Notes: a model not told the origin generated them from the letters alone. Numbered from the stretch's first letter, positions 9,036-18,024 are shown. The stretch: 64,000 bases of DNA from a candidate division KSB1 bacterium (GCA_034505495.1 JAPDQV010000006.1:63545-127544), one strand, 5' to 3'. Made by a program: numbers and translations.

Positions 9036-10463
9036 TTAATTCACGAGCAGAATCTTGCCCCAAAACGTACCCTCACCTTCCACGGTGACGCTGTAAAAAT
9101 AGACGCCGTTTGCCGCCTCATCGCGATATTCATTGCGGCCGTCCCAGACTTCGGCGTAATCGCCGGGGCCGGGTCTGAATTTGTGCTCGCAGACCGTCGC
9201 CACCAAATCCAATGCAAAATCGTAAATCTTGACTGTCACATAGGTATCCTTTTGCACGCGGTATTGCATCCGTACATACCCTTCCCCGTAAAGCTGATTA
9301 TGGCGTTTCGGCGAAAAGGGATTGGGATAGGCATAGGTACGAGGCTCTCCGGCGACGCCTGTCGGCCGAAAAGCACGAAAGATCTTCCAAGTATAGCCGT
9401 TATCCGCCGTATAAGCAAGCCCGTCCGCCGAGCCGGCCCACACTTGACCGTCATGAGCATAACAGCTGTAGTATTCCTGCGCATACACACGTTCACCGGT
9501 AACGGCATCGACCGGATCCGATAATCGGTACCAAGTTTCGCCGAAATCCGGCGATTTGTAAAGCCCTTCGTGAGTCGCGGCATAGACGACAGCCCCATCG
9601 GCTGCGATATTCTGAACTTTAATGTCTTTCAAACAGACTTTCCAGGAGGCGCCGCCGTCTTCCGTCTTGGAAAGGCCGTAGTATTCCTTCTGCCCTTCCG
9701 CCCGCCAGGTCGCCGCCCAGATGATGTTTCGATCTTCCGTCTTTTGCTGCGCCAAAGCAACGACAAAGTCCCCGGAAATCGGATTCTGCTGGTTGCGGGC
9801 ATTAAAGTTTGTCCAAGTGCGACCATTATCCGTCGACTTGTTGACTCCACCGGCCGTCCCCACCCACAAGACACCGTCGGCATTAAGTACCGAGAACACG
9901 CGGTGGTTGAGATAAGCAGCCGGATCGAACACAAAAGTATCCGGCGCCGTATTTTTCCAGGTTTTACCCCAATCGTCCGATCGAATGAGGCCGCCGCCGA
10001 AGCAGGCGCCCCAAACCACGCCGTCGACAATCGTGAGGTCATAGCAGAGATTTTGTACCGGCGTAACGCCCGGCTGTTTGAATTGCGTCCACGTGGCACC
10101 GTTGTCCGTTGACACAGCCAAACCGGTTCCATACGGCAGGGTCTCACCGACAGCCCGAATGAAACTGTCCGCTGCTGCGGCAACCCAAACGGTATCGCCC
10201 TTGGCAAAAAGCGCTGAAATGCTGCCCCGCGGCATATTTTCAACATGTTGAAACGATTCGAACTGGTGCGTATCGAGGCGAAGACGCGATAACCCTTCCC
10301 CGCTGCCGATCCAGAGGCAGTTTCTGCCGGAGACCAAATCCGTGATGCCGTTTCCCACCGGACCTGTAGAAGGCTGACCGCTGTGCAGGGTATAACCGCC
10401 GATCGTTTTTCCGAAAGCGAGCGAGCAAACAAAGATCAGGAGAAGAAAGATGCGCGGCAGCAT
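9036..10463 (-). CDS. Secreted Asp-box (BNR) repeat protein with FlgD-like C-terminal sorting domain
   Basis: 475 residues: signal peptide (MLPRIFLLLIFVCSLAFG), a beta-propeller-like body with six Asp-box motifs of the SxDxGxTW type (STDNGATW, SDDWGKTW, STDNGRTW, TEDGGASW, SPDFGETW, TADNGYTW), and a C-terminal Ig-like domain of about 95 residues. That domain begins near YAYPNPFSP and ends GKILLVN, the form associated with type IX-like export. Asp-box proteins include sialidases, photosystem assembly factors (YCF48) and sortilins; no catalytic set is recognisable here. Start at 10463, one base after the upstream lipoprotein's stop, so tightly co-transcribed. Function beyond surface binding is unknown. 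Confidence 0.8.
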   Translation of the reverse strand: MLPRIFLLLIFVCSLAFGKTIGGYTLHSGQPSTGPVGNGITDLVSGRNCLWIGSGEGLSRLRLDTHQFESFQHVENMPRGSISALFAKGDTVWVAAAADSFIRAVGETLPYGTGLAVSTDNGATWTQFKQPGVTPVQNLCYDLTIVDGVVWGACFGGGLIRSDDWGKTWKNTAPDTFVFDPAAYLNHRVFSVLNADGVLWVGTAGGVNKSTDNGRTWTNFNARNQQNPISGDFVVALAQQKTEDRNIIWAATWRAEGQKEYYGLSKTEDGGASWKVCLKDIKVQNIAADGAVVYAATHEGLYKSPDFGETWYRLSDPVDAVTGERVYAQEYYSCYAHDGQVWAGSADGLAYTADNGYTWKIFRAFRPTGVAGEPRTYAYPNPFSPKRHNQLYGEGYVRMQYRVQKDTYVTVKIYDFALDLVATVCEHKFRPGPGDYAEVWDGRNEYRDEAANGVYFYSVTVEGEGTFWGKILLVN

Positions 10464-10464
10464 G

Positions 10465-11688
10465 TCATTGACCTCCGAAAGGATGATGGAAAAGCGGGCG
10501 CTCGCCCAAAATCGCCGTCTTGCTCAGTCCGGGCCGCGCGTGCAGCGTTACGATTCGCGTGATTCGCTCACTGACGTTTCCGGCATAGTCTTCGGCAAAA
10601 AAGGTCAATTGATAGTCGCCGAGGGGCTGCGTCGGATCAAAAATGGCCGTAATGGAGTAGACGCCGTCTCCGGCCGTCTGATCACCGCGCCAACCGTCGT
10701 CCCAACCCTTAAAGTCCTCATTCCAGGGCAGACCGTTGTCGTAGAGCATAAAGGGGCTATTTTTTGAATAGGTGCCGTCCGGCTTTTTCCACTCCATTTT
10801 GACAAACTTGACGTCCTGCAGGGATTGAGGATCGACGACGCGAACGGTTATAAGAAAGGCGGTCATCATGCCGGCACCGGGCAAAGGAATCGAGTCGGGA
10901 TGAACAAATTCAACCAACCTGGGCGGTTCATTATCGATCAAAATACGCTTTTCGAACACGTTGCTGCCGGTCATGGACCGATCGAACGCCTGGAAAGACA
11001 GATCATACTCGCCCTTTTTTCCGGCCGCAAAAGATGAATCTATCGCCGTTTCGAATCGACCTGCCTCTGCTTTCGACGTCAAATCTATTGCAAAGGCTCG
11101 AGCTCCGCTTCGAAAGGCCGTGCAGCGCACCACGAGCAAATCTTCCAATCCATTGGAATCTGCTGCAGCAGCCGCAAACCTCATCTGACCTTTGAATCCG
11201 CTGGGCAGACGATCAGGCGCTTCTACGGCGAGCAAAACCGGCGGACTGTTTTTGATCGAAAGGACGGTCGTTTCGAGCGGAGAAATGACGGCAGCACCGC
11301 GGCCGATCGCTTCAAAACGCCAAAGCAATTCCGAGGTCTGCGAGAGCGCCGCATTCCAGAGCAGTTTGCAGGTAAAAATGTTGTCGAATGCAGCCTGATC
11401 GCCGGATTCGGGGTGTACGGCACCGCCGTCGTCGAACAGACTGGATTGCAGGACCTCCTGTTGCGCCGCAAACACTCTCAATCGGACCGAATCAGCCTGG
11501 GCATTGCCGATCAGCTTGACTTCGACGGTATAACTCCTCCCGGGGTTGACTACCGAGGGAATCCGGTGCTTTTCGAGAACGGCACTGTCCGGCTCAGCAG
11601 GTGCCGGCAGCTCGCGCGTACAGGCCGAAAGCAAAAACACCGCAGTCATGAAATACTGCGGCTTGAAGACACTTTGGAGAAAAACCAT
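10465..11688 (-). CDS. Predicted lipoprotein with Ig-like/cadherin-like repeats
   Basis: 407 residues. The hydrophobic N-terminus ends in the lipobox LLSAC, so the mature protein would be acylated at C23. The rest resembles consecutive beta-sandwich repeats of the kind found in invasin-like or choice-of-anchor proteins, with segments such as LIGNAQADSVRLRVF, FDDGGAVHPESGDQAAFDN and WRGDQTAGDGVYSITA; the D-D/N-G-x-x-D-x-x-A-x-D-G-x-Y pattern recurs. AAGGGG lies five bases before the ATG. It heads the operon with the Asp-box protein, two PorV-like proteins and the S41 protease. No enzymatic motif is seen; a surface structural or binding role is inferred. Confidence 0.65.
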   Translation of the reverse strand: MVFLQSVFKPQYFMTAVFLLSACTRELPAPAEPDSAVLEKHRIPSVVNPGRSYTVEVKLIGNAQADSVRLRVFAAQQEVLQSSLFDDGGAVHPESGDQAAFDNIFTCKLLWNAALSQTSELLWRFEAIGRGAAVISPLETTVLSIKNSPPVLLAVEAPDRLPSGFKGQMRFAAAAADSNGLEDLLVVRCTAFRSGARAFAIDLTSKAEAGRFETAIDSSFAAGKKGEYDLSFQAFDRSMTGSNVFEKRILIDNEPPRLVEFVHPDSIPLPGAGMMTAFLITVRVVDPQSLQDVKFVKMEWKKPDGTYSKNSPFMLYDNGLPWNEDFKGWDDGWRGDQTAGDGVYSITAIFDPTQPLGDYQLTFFAEDYAGNVSERITRIVTLHARPGLSKTAILGERPLFHHPFGGQ

Positions 11689-11833
11689 CTTATCCCCTTT
11701 TCAGGTGCATGATATAAAAGACCGGCATTGTTATGCAGAAAAAAATTTCTTTTTGCCGTCGGTCCAAAATTTCGAGAATCCGCATCGGCTGCCTGCACCA
11801 CGGCCCTTTTCTCGCCGTAAAAAAACTGCGCGG

Positions 11834-12511
11834 CTAAGGCTTTGCGTCGGTAGTCTCGACCGCCGAACGTCTGAACCACCGCAGCAGGTCGGCGTGAGTT
11901 GGTACTGTAACGTCAGCCTCCTGCAAATGTTCCTCTTTGAGGGTAGTCATGACGGCCACGCAGAACATACCGGCGGCCTTGGCGGCGCGGATTCCCTGAG
12001 GTGCATTTTCGACCACTAAGCAGGCTGCAGGAGGTACACCAAGTCGACCGGCAGCTTCCAAATAGGGGTCAGGCCACGGTTTGCCCCGCGCCGTATCGCC
12101 GTCGGCGATGATGACATCCAGCTGTCCCAGTACCTCCGCATCGACGACGGCGACAAGATTCTCCCGCTTGGTGCCGGTGACCAGCCCGACGGCGATGCCT
12201 CTTTCTTTGGCCGCCGCTATGATCTGTAAAATCTCCGGAAAGAGTCGAGGCCGATGCAGCCCACGGAACCGTTCATTCTTGGCGCGAATGAGAGCCTCCA
12301 GCCGATCTTCATCCAACTTTAAGCCGCAAGATTCCGTTACGGCGCGCGCGATCTCGATCACAGGCCTGCCTTCGTTCAGCTTGACGACCATCGGATCGAA
12401 CGGCACACCGTAGCTTTCATGCAAAACCTGTCGCCATGCCGCCAGATGATCCGGCAGCGTGTCGGCAAAAACGCCGTCAAAGTCGAAAAAAACGGCGCGG
12501 ATTTCCTTCAT
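11834..12511 (-). CDS. HAD-superfamily hydrolase, beta-phosphoglucomutase/phosphatase-like
   Basis: 225 residues of the HAD subfamily IA type. Motif I is FFDFDGVFADT with nucleophile D10 and acid/base D12. A helical cap follows (about 17-90), then motif II in GLVTGT, the motif III Lys in the RGKPWPDPYL loop and a motif IV variant ENAPQGIRAA. Such enzymes dephosphorylate or isomerise small sugar phosphates; the substrate cannot be read from sequence. It starts four bases after the trpS stop, so it is probably co-transcribed with trpS, but there is no evident functional link. Confidence 0.85.
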   Translation of the reverse strand: MKEIRAVFFDFDGVFADTLPDHLAAWRQVLHESYGVPFDPMVVKLNEGRPVIEIARAVTESCGLKLDEDRLEALIRAKNERFRGLHRPRLFPEILQIIAAAKERGIAVGLVTGTKRENLVAVVDAEVLGQLDVIIADGDTARGKPWPDPYLEAAGRLGVPPAACLVVENAPQGIRAAKAAGMFCVAVMTTLKEEHLQEADVTVPTHADLLRWFRRSAVETTDAKP

Positions 12512-12515
12512 TCGG

Positions 12516-13481
12516 CTAATAGTTCAAACCGACAGCGTCGCGTGCTTTTTCGAGGTATTTGCGGGCAATCGGCCGGGTCTTTTCGGCGCCGTAGCGCATG
12601 ACATCGCGGAGATAGTCCGGATCATTAATCAGCCTTTCTCGCTTTTCGCGATAAGGCTCGAAATAGTTCCAGATCAGCTCGACCAGTTCCTTTTTAACGT
12701 CGGAGTATTTGAGGCCGGGCTTGAGGTAGCGTTCGCGCAGCTCCGCCTTGCCCTGCTCATCGAGGAAAAGAGACGTAATGGCAAATAGCGTGCAGTGATC
12801 CGGATCCTTCGGCTCGTCCACACCCCGTGCATCCGTGACAATTGACATCACTTTTTTGCGCAGTTCTTCCTTGGGAGCGAACAATTCTATGGTGTTGCCG
12901 TAAGACTTGCTCATTTTTTGGCCGTCGAGGCCTGGAATCACGGCCAGCTCTTCCTGAATGTCCGCCTCGGGAATGACGAAAACCTCGCCGAAGCGGTAAT
13001 TGAATTTCTGCGCAATGTCGCGCGTCATTTCGATGTGCTGCTTTTGATCCTTGCCGACGGGAACCAGCTCGGCGCCGTAAAGCAGAATGTCCGCCGCCAT
13101 CAGCACCGGATAAGCGAACAGACCATGATTCGGTTCGATGCCCTTGGCCAGTTTATCTTTATAAGAGTGCGCACGCTGCAAAAGCCCCATTTCCGTAACG
13201 TTGGAAAGAATCCACGTCAGTTCGGTCACCTCGGGAATATCCGCCTGCACGTAAAAGTAGGATTTTTCCGGATCGATTCCGAGCGCCAAAAAATCCGCGC
13301 ACGCTTCGAAGGTGTTTTTGCGCAGAACAGCGGCGTCCTGCACCGTCGTCAAAGCATGGTAATTGACGATGAAGCAAAAGAGTTCATGATTGGCCTGATA
13401 CTCGATCATGCGCTTCATCATGGCGAAATAGTTACCCAAATGAAGCGCGCCCGAAGGTTGAATGCCTGACAAAACTCGCAA
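12516..13481 (-). CDS. trpS: Tryptophanyl-tRNA synthetase
   Basis: Class I aminoacyl-tRNA synthetase that charges tRNA-Trp in the cytoplasm. The HIGH-equivalent is LHLGNY in the opening IQPSGALHLGNY, and the KMSKS loop is intact (KMSKSYGNT). Start choice: a TTG at 13481 preceded by GAGGAG eight bases upstream gives the canonical N-terminus MRVLSGIQPSG (321 residues). An ATG at 13508 in the same frame would add nine residues (MNRNRGDAS) but has no Shine-Dalgarno. Divergent from rocD across a short intergenic region. Complete and of normal length. Confidence 0.95.
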   Translation of the reverse strand: MRVLSGIQPSGALHLGNYFAMMKRMIEYQANHELFCFIVNYHALTTVQDAAVLRKNTFEACADFLALGIDPEKSYFYVQADIPEVTELTWILSNVTEMGLLQRAHSYKDKLAKGIEPNHGLFAYPVLMAADILLYGAELVPVGKDQKQHIEMTRDIAQKFNYRFGEVFVIPEADIQEELAVIPGLDGQKMSKSYGNTIELFAPKEELRKKVMSIVTDARGVDEPKDPDHCTLFAITSLFLDEQGKAELRERYLKPGLKYSDVKKELVELIWNYFEPYREKRERLINDPDYLRDVMRYGAEKTRPIARKYLEKARDAVGLNY

Positions 13482-13563
13482 CGAAGCATCTCCTCTGTTT
13501 CGATTCATAATAATGTACGAAAACAATTAAAAAGATAAAAGAGGGATGGTCTCCAGGAAAGCA

Positions 13564-13595
13564 TTTGATTTTGTGAACCCCTTTTCGTATGTTTG
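13564..13595 (+). promoter_or_regulatory. Promoter of rocD, Bacteroidota-type
   Basis: TTTG (13564-13567), exactly 20 bases, then TATGTTTG (13588-13595), which matches TTTG-N19/20-TAnnTTTG fully. Read as a sigma70-type site it is TTGATT-N17-TATGTT. The predicted leader before the ATG at 13621 is about 20 bases. Confidence 0.55.
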
Positions 13596-13620
13596 GCCGA
13601 CACTTTACGCGAGGCATGTT

Positions 13621-14823
13621 ATGAAAGTTGAAGAATTGATTCGATTGGAGAATGAGTACGGGGCGCATAATTACAATCCGTTGGATGTGGTCATTGCGCG
13701 CGGCAGAGGAGTTTGGGTTTACGACGTCGAGGGGAAAAAGTACCTCGACTTTTTGAGCGCCTACTCGGCAGTCAATCAAGGTCACGCTCATCCGCGGCTG
13801 ATCAAGGCGGCCAAACGGCAAATGAAGCGGATTACCCTCACTTCCCGTGCCTTCCGCAACGATCAGCTGCCGCTGCTTTGCCGTGATCTTTGTCAGCTGA
13901 CCGGCTTTGACCGCGTGCTGCCGATGAACAGCGGCGCCGAGGCGGTGGAAACAGCCATCAAGGCCGTGCGCAAGTGGGCCTATACCGTCAAGGGCGTGCC
14001 GAAGGACCAAGCCGAGATCATTGTCGCCGCCGGCAACTTTCACGGGCGGACCACAACGATCATCAGCTTTTCCACCGAAGAGCAGTATCGCTTCGGATTC
14101 GGGCCGTTTACACCGGGTTTTGTCATTGTGCCGTTCGGCGATGCCGAAGCGCTGGCCCGCGCCGTTACCCCCAACACCGCCGCCGTTCTCATCGAGCCGG
14201 TCCAGGGTGAAGGCGGAATCAATGTTCCCCCGGAAGGCTATTTGCGTGAGATCGAACAGATCTGCCGAAAAAACAATGTGCTGTTCATCGTGGATGAAAT
14301 CCAAACCGGCCTTGGGCGCTGCGGTCGCCTCTTTGCCTATCAATTCGAAGGCGTTTCGCCCGACGGCATTATCATCGGCAAAGGGCTTGCCGGCGGCTTT
14401 TATCCGATTTCCGCGTTCATCGCCCGCAAAGAGGTCATGGATGTCTTTACACCGGGCGACCACGGCAGCACGTTCGGCGGCAATCCGCTCGCCTGCGCCA
14501 TCGCCCGCGAGGCGCTCAAGATCATCATCGACGAAAATCTACCGGAACGCGCTCGCGAACTCGGCGATTATTTCATGGCCAAACTCAATACGATCGATAA
14601 AAAGCATATCAAAGAAGTGCGGGGCCAGGGACTGTTGATCGGCGTCGATTTAAAGCCGGAAGCCGGCGGAGCCCGTCGCTTTTGCGAGGCGTTGCGCAGG
14701 GAAGGCCTTTTGTGCAAAGAGACGCACGAGACGATCATCCGATTCGCCCCGCCGCTGGTCATTAAGAAGAAGGAACTCGACTGGGCTTTCGAAAGAGTAA
14801 AAAAGGTTCTGGAAACCTTGTAA
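13621..14823 (+). CDS. rocD: Ornithine aminotransferase (ornithine--oxo-acid transaminase)
   Basis: PLP-dependent class III aminotransferase, 400 residues, converting ornithine and 2-oxoglutarate to glutamate semialdehyde and glutamate in arginine/proline metabolism. The N-terminus RLENEYGAHNYNPLDVVI is highly typical of ornithine aminotransferases, as are NSGAEAVETAIK, the cofactor-binding Asp in VDEIQTGLGR and the Schiff-base Lys in IIGKGLAGGFYP. The frame is open 25 codons further upstream, but the ATG at 13621 starts the family-like sequence, has GAGG upstream and follows the predicted promoter. No arginine-catabolism neighbours are present, so it appears to be a single-gene unit. Confidence 0.92.
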   Translation: MKVEELIRLENEYGAHNYNPLDVVIARGRGVWVYDVEGKKYLDFLSAYSAVNQGHAHPRLIKAAKRQMKRITLTSRAFRNDQLPLLCRDLCQLTGFDRVLPMNSGAEAVETAIKAVRKWAYTVKGVPKDQAEIIVAAGNFHGRTTTIISFSTEEQYRFGFGPFTPGFVIVPFGDAEALARAVTPNTAAVLIEPVQGEGGINVPPEGYLREIEQICRKNNVLFIVDEIQTGLGRCGRLFAYQFEGVSPDGIIIGKGLAGGFYPISAFIARKEVMDVFTPGDHGSTFGGNPLACAIAREALKIIIDENLPERARELGDYFMAKLNTIDKKHIKEVRGQGLLIGVDLKPEAGGARRFCEALRREGLLCKETHETIIRFAPPLVIKKKELDWAFERVKKVLETL

Positions 14824-15231
14824 ACCTTTTTCGTCACCTACAAATAATCAGCACACAAATTCAGCCGTTGACTCCATAAGGCGAACAAAGGTTCCCGCTT
14901 GCGGGCCAAGCCTTGGAATGAATAATGAAAATTTACCCTTTTTCTTCCCTGCAAGACTAGAATTTATACACTCGCGTTAGTGAAAATTAGATTCTTTACC
15001 GGATCAATAGTCTTAATCTCCCTCTTTTCCTTCCGACTTGCGAACATTTCTTTAGTTTTTTCGTTTATTCAATGTCTACCATAATTCTTAACTTTTAAAA
15101 TCATTTTTTAACAGCCGGGATCAACGGCGGCAGCCGGCCGCCGACAGCTCATGATAAGGATTTTCGATGGTGCAGCCGGAAATTGCTTGGCCGCCCGCCG
15201 TCAAAAGCTTTACCATTGAGGAGGAGTCAAA
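14824..15231. other. Intergenic region between rocD and the GH51 gene (408 bases)
   Basis: AT-rich for most of its length, with no credible reading frame. A GC-rich inverted repeat (cggcggc at 15125-15131, gccgccg at 15137-15143, 5-base loop) lies about 90 bases before the GH51 start and could form a hairpin in the leader. No TTTG-N20-TAnnTTTG promoter was found here, so the promoter of the GH51 gene is not assigned. The Shine-Dalgarno GAGGAG lies just before the next ATG. Confidence 0.5.
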
Positions 15232-16770
15232 ATGCAAAAAATGACGCTGGTCGTTCTACTGTTGACATGGACTGCGACCGCTTGGGCGCAAAACCAGGTT
15301 ACTGTCTATGCCGATTCAGCAACTGTTCAAATCAGCAAACACATCTACGGCCATTTCATCGAGCACATCAGCGGCGTCATCTATGACGGGCTGTTTGTGG
15401 GCAAGGAAAACAAGACCATTCCCAACACCTTCGGCGTGCGGAATGACGTCATCGAAGCTCTCCTGAAGCTCAAGGTTCCGAATTTGCGCTGGCCCGGCGG
15501 CTGTTTTGCCGACACCTATCATTGGATGGATGCAATCGGTCCGCAAAGCGAACGGAAACCGATCGAAAACCTGGCATGGGGCAACTATCGCGAGGACAAC
15601 AGCTTTGGTACGCACGAGTTCCTCGATCTATGCGAACTGCTGGGTGCCGAGCCTTACTTGGCCGTTAACGTCAACACCGGTACTGTTCAGGAAGCCGTCG
15701 AATGGGTTCAGTATGTTAACCACGCCAACGGCACCAGTTGGCTGACCGATCTGCGCGCCAAGAACGGCCGCGACAAACCGTGGCGGGTCAAATTCTGGGG
15801 AATCGGCAACGAATCATGGGATTGCGGCGGCTCCATGACCGTCGATCATTACATCAACCTTTACAAGCAATTCGCCACGGCTATGACCAACTATTACAAT
15901 TCAGAGAGGCTGTTTCGCATTGCAGTGGGGCCGGGCGTTCCGGATTACGAGTGGACGGAAAGCCTTATGAAAAACATTCCTGCTCGACGCTTCGAAGGTA
16001 TTTCCATCCATCACTATGCCGTGAATTGGGCGCATAAAAGTTCCTCCTATGATTTTAATGAAGAGGAATATTTTGATACGATGCAGAGAGCTTGGTTCAT
16101 GGAAGAGTTTATTACTCGAAACAGTCAAGTAATGGACAAGTATGACCCGCAGAAACGGGTGGCGCTGGTTGTGGACGAATGGGGCGGTTGGTACGATCGC
16201 GACCCGCGCGGCATCGGCGCGCTTTATCAGCAGAACACCATCCGTGACGCCATGATTGCAGGGCTGACTTTAAACATCTTTAATGATCACGCCGACCGCG
16301 TACGCATGGCCAATCTGGCCCAGATGGTCAACTGCCTGCAGTCGATTATCTTAACGCAAAACGAAAAAATGATCCTCACCCCGACTTACCATGTGATGGA
16401 AATGTACAACGTGCATCAGGATGCGAAACTTGTACCGACTAAAATCACTTCAAGCGATTATGTTCTCAAGGATAAAAAGATCCAGGCGCTCTCTGTTTCT
16501 TCTTCAATCGACCAAAGCGGCAAGCTGCACATCTCGTTGACCAATATCGATTCCCGCAACGGGCAAAAGGTCGATATCAAGCTTCAAGGATTCCCAGCAA
16601 AGAAAGCAAGCGGCAGGATTTTGACCTCGGCAAAAATTCAGGATCACAATACGTTTGAAAATCCCAATCGCGTGGTCCCTCAACCGTTTACCGTCTTTAC
16701 GCTTAAGGATAACCGCCTTTCTGTCGAACTGCCGCCGCACGCGGTTGTGGTCCTTGAACTCACTAAATAA
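15232..16770 (+). CDS. Secreted alpha-L-arabinofuranosidase, glycoside hydrolase family 51
   Basis: 512 residues. A cleavable signal peptide (MQKMTLVVLLLTWTATAWAQ) is followed by a GH51 TIM barrel and a C-terminal beta-sandwich. Catalytic acid/base E194 lies in GIGNESWDCGG and nucleophile E316 in VVDEWGGWYD; the substrate-binding RWPGGCFADTYHW segment is intact. Family members release terminal arabinofuranose from arabinan or arabinoxylan. The strong GAGGAG Shine-Dalgarno supports the ATG at 15232. The next gene, 187 bases on, encodes a secreted LamG protein that might act on or bind the same material. Many GH51 enzymes are cytoplasmic, so the export signal shows this organism digests arabinan-type substrates outside the cytoplasm. 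Confidence 0.92.
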   Translation: MQKMTLVVLLLTWTATAWAQNQVTVYADSATVQISKHIYGHFIEHISGVIYDGLFVGKENKTIPNTFGVRNDVIEALLKLKVPNLRWPGGCFADTYHWMDAIGPQSERKPIENLAWGNYREDNSFGTHEFLDLCELLGAEPYLAVNVNTGTVQEAVEWVQYVNHANGTSWLTDLRAKNGRDKPWRVKFWGIGNESWDCGGSMTVDHYINLYKQFATAMTNYYNSERLFRIAVGPGVPDYEWTESLMKNIPARRFEGISIHHYAVNWAHKSSSYDFNEEEYFDTMQRAWFMEEFITRNSQVMDKYDPQKRVALVVDEWGGWYDRDPRGIGALYQQNTIRDAMIAGLTLNIFNDHADRVRMANLAQMVNCLQSIILTQNEKMILTPTYHVMEMYNVHQDAKLVPTKITSSDYVLKDKKIQALSVSSSIDQSGKLHISLTNIDSRNGQKVDIKLQGFPAKKASGRILTSAKIQDHNTFENPNRVVPQPFTVFTLKDNRLSVELPPHAVVVLELTK

Positions 16771-16847
16771 AGGTTGATTTGTCTCTGATTCTAAGGTTCA
16801 TTGCTTTAAATTTTCTAATAAAAACAACCGCTTCAATCGGCTTGTCC

Positions 16848-16857
16848 AAAGGAGGTG
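16848..16857 (+). other. Orphan perfect Shine-Dalgarno sequence
   Basis: AAAGGAGGTGA (16848 onward) is an almost complete complement of the 16S 3' end but has no start codon at 5-9 bases. The GTG inside it opens only a 10-codon frame ending at TAA. The next gene starts at 16958 with its own GAGGAGGAGG. It may be a ribosome standby site, a remnant leader or chance. Confidence 0.3.
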
Positions 16858-16957
16858 AATAAGAGGATTTTCAAGTACAAATTGTAAACGGAAGGCTGCA
16901 TGAGCAATTTTCGGAATCGGTAGATAATAATTCAATCAAAACTGTGAGGAGGAGGCA

Positions 16958-17995
16958 ATGAAATCACTCATGACTCGGCTGTTTATCATTTTTTCAATTT
17001 TGTGCTCGGTTGTTACGGCGCAGACTGATCCGGGAACCGAAAATCTAACTCACTGGTGGCCGTTCGATGACGGTACAGCCAACGACCAAGTGGGCGCTGC
17101 TCACGGTACGGTAATCGGCAACGCCGTTATTGCCAACGGCTCGCTTTATATCGAATCGTTGGATCAATGGATTGAGCTGCCGGGGGACATTATCGGCATT
17201 CCTGATTATAAAGCGGTCACCGTGGCGGTTTGGTTTACACCTACTGCCGACGCCAATAACGGCTATCACATGGTTGTCTATTTCGGCGACAGCCTCAACG
17301 GCTTCGGTTCGAACGGGTTTTTCATTTCTCCCTGCCGCGGCGACAATGTGAGCCGAGCCGCCATTTCCTGCGGTCAGATAACCAATCCCTGGGAAAAAGA
17401 AAACGGCGTTAATGGTCCCGAAACCAACGACGGGATTCTCCACCACATGGTGGTGACGATCGATGACGCAGAACTCAATTTTTATGTCGACGGCGAATGG
17501 ATGGGCGTTGCCGAGTTGACAGGCGACAATGCGCTCTACAACATCAGCCCCAATTACGCTTATATCGGTCGCGGCGGCTATACTGCCGATCCGGTGCTGC
17601 TGAGCGAAATCCACGACGTCCGCATTTATAACCGTGTCTTGACCGGCGACGAAGTGGCGTATCTCTATCAGCATTTCCCGAGCGCCGGTGTTCAAGATCG
17701 CGGCGATATGGCGCCGCAGGCTTTTCAATTGGCGCAAAACTATCCGAACCCGTTTAACCCGTCCACGACCATTGAATACACTTTAACGAATCCAGGAAAT
17801 GCGACCCTGACGGTCTATAATGCCGTCGGAGAGAAGATTGCCGTCTTGGCGAACGGATTCCATCAGAGCGGTCTGCATCGGGCAACTTGGCGGGGTACGG
17901 ATGATTTGGGCCGCCCAGTCAACAGCGGTGTCTACTTTTACAGATTGGAAGCTGAAGGAAAAGCGCTCACACAAAAGATGCTTCTCGTTCGTTAG
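16958..17995 (+). CDS. Secreted LamG-domain protein with FlgD-like C-terminal sorting domain
   Basis: 345 residues: signal peptide ending near VVTAQ, a concanavalin A/LamG-type jelly roll (about 28-235; WWPFDDGTANDQVGAAHGT, then FYVDGEWMG and IHDVRIYNRVLTGDEVAYLY), and a C-terminal domain of about 85 residues starting AQNYPNPFNPSTTIEYTL and ending KMLLVR. LamG folds bind glycans or proteins. The C-terminal domain is the type used for type IX-like secretion and surface attachment in this bacterial group. GAGGAGGAGG precedes the ATG. Its position after the GH51 arabinofuranosidase suggests a carbohydrate-binding partner; this is inference. Confidence 0.82.
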   Translation: MKSLMTRLFIIFSILCSVVTAQTDPGTENLTHWWPFDDGTANDQVGAAHGTVIGNAVIANGSLYIESLDQWIELPGDIIGIPDYKAVTVAVWFTPTADANNGYHMVVYFGDSLNGFGSNGFFISPCRGDNVSRAAISCGQITNPWEKENGVNGPETNDGILHHMVVTIDDAELNFYVDGEWMGVAELTGDNALYNISPNYAYIGRGGYTADPVLLSEIHDVRIYNRVLTGDEVAYLYQHFPSAGVQDRGDMAPQAFQLAQNYPNPFNPSTTIEYTLTNPGNATLTVYNAVGEKIAVLANGFHQSGLHRATWRGTDDLGRPVNSGVYFYRLEAEGKALTQKMLLVR

Positions 17996-18024
17996 GCAGC
18001 GCTTTTCCCGCTTTATCTTACGGG

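Noticed and set aside
11646..11879. 77-codon minus-strand frame between the HAD gene and the lipoprotein gene
   Set aside because: It overlaps both neighbours' ends, has no Shine-Dalgarno and no recognisable sequence; the interval is treated as non-coding.
13432..14463. 343-codon minus-strand frame opposite rocD
   Set aside because: Antisense shadow of a clear aminotransferase gene, with no recognisable domain and no Shine-Dalgarno.
14894..14905. Small inverted repeat cccgc-tt-gcggg after rocD as a terminator
   Set aside because: Two-base loop and no following T-run; it would not form a stable terminator hairpin.
17045..17737. 230-codon minus-strand frame opposite the LamG gene
   Set aside because: Antisense shadow of a protein with a signal peptide, LamG domain and sorting domain; no family-like sequence.
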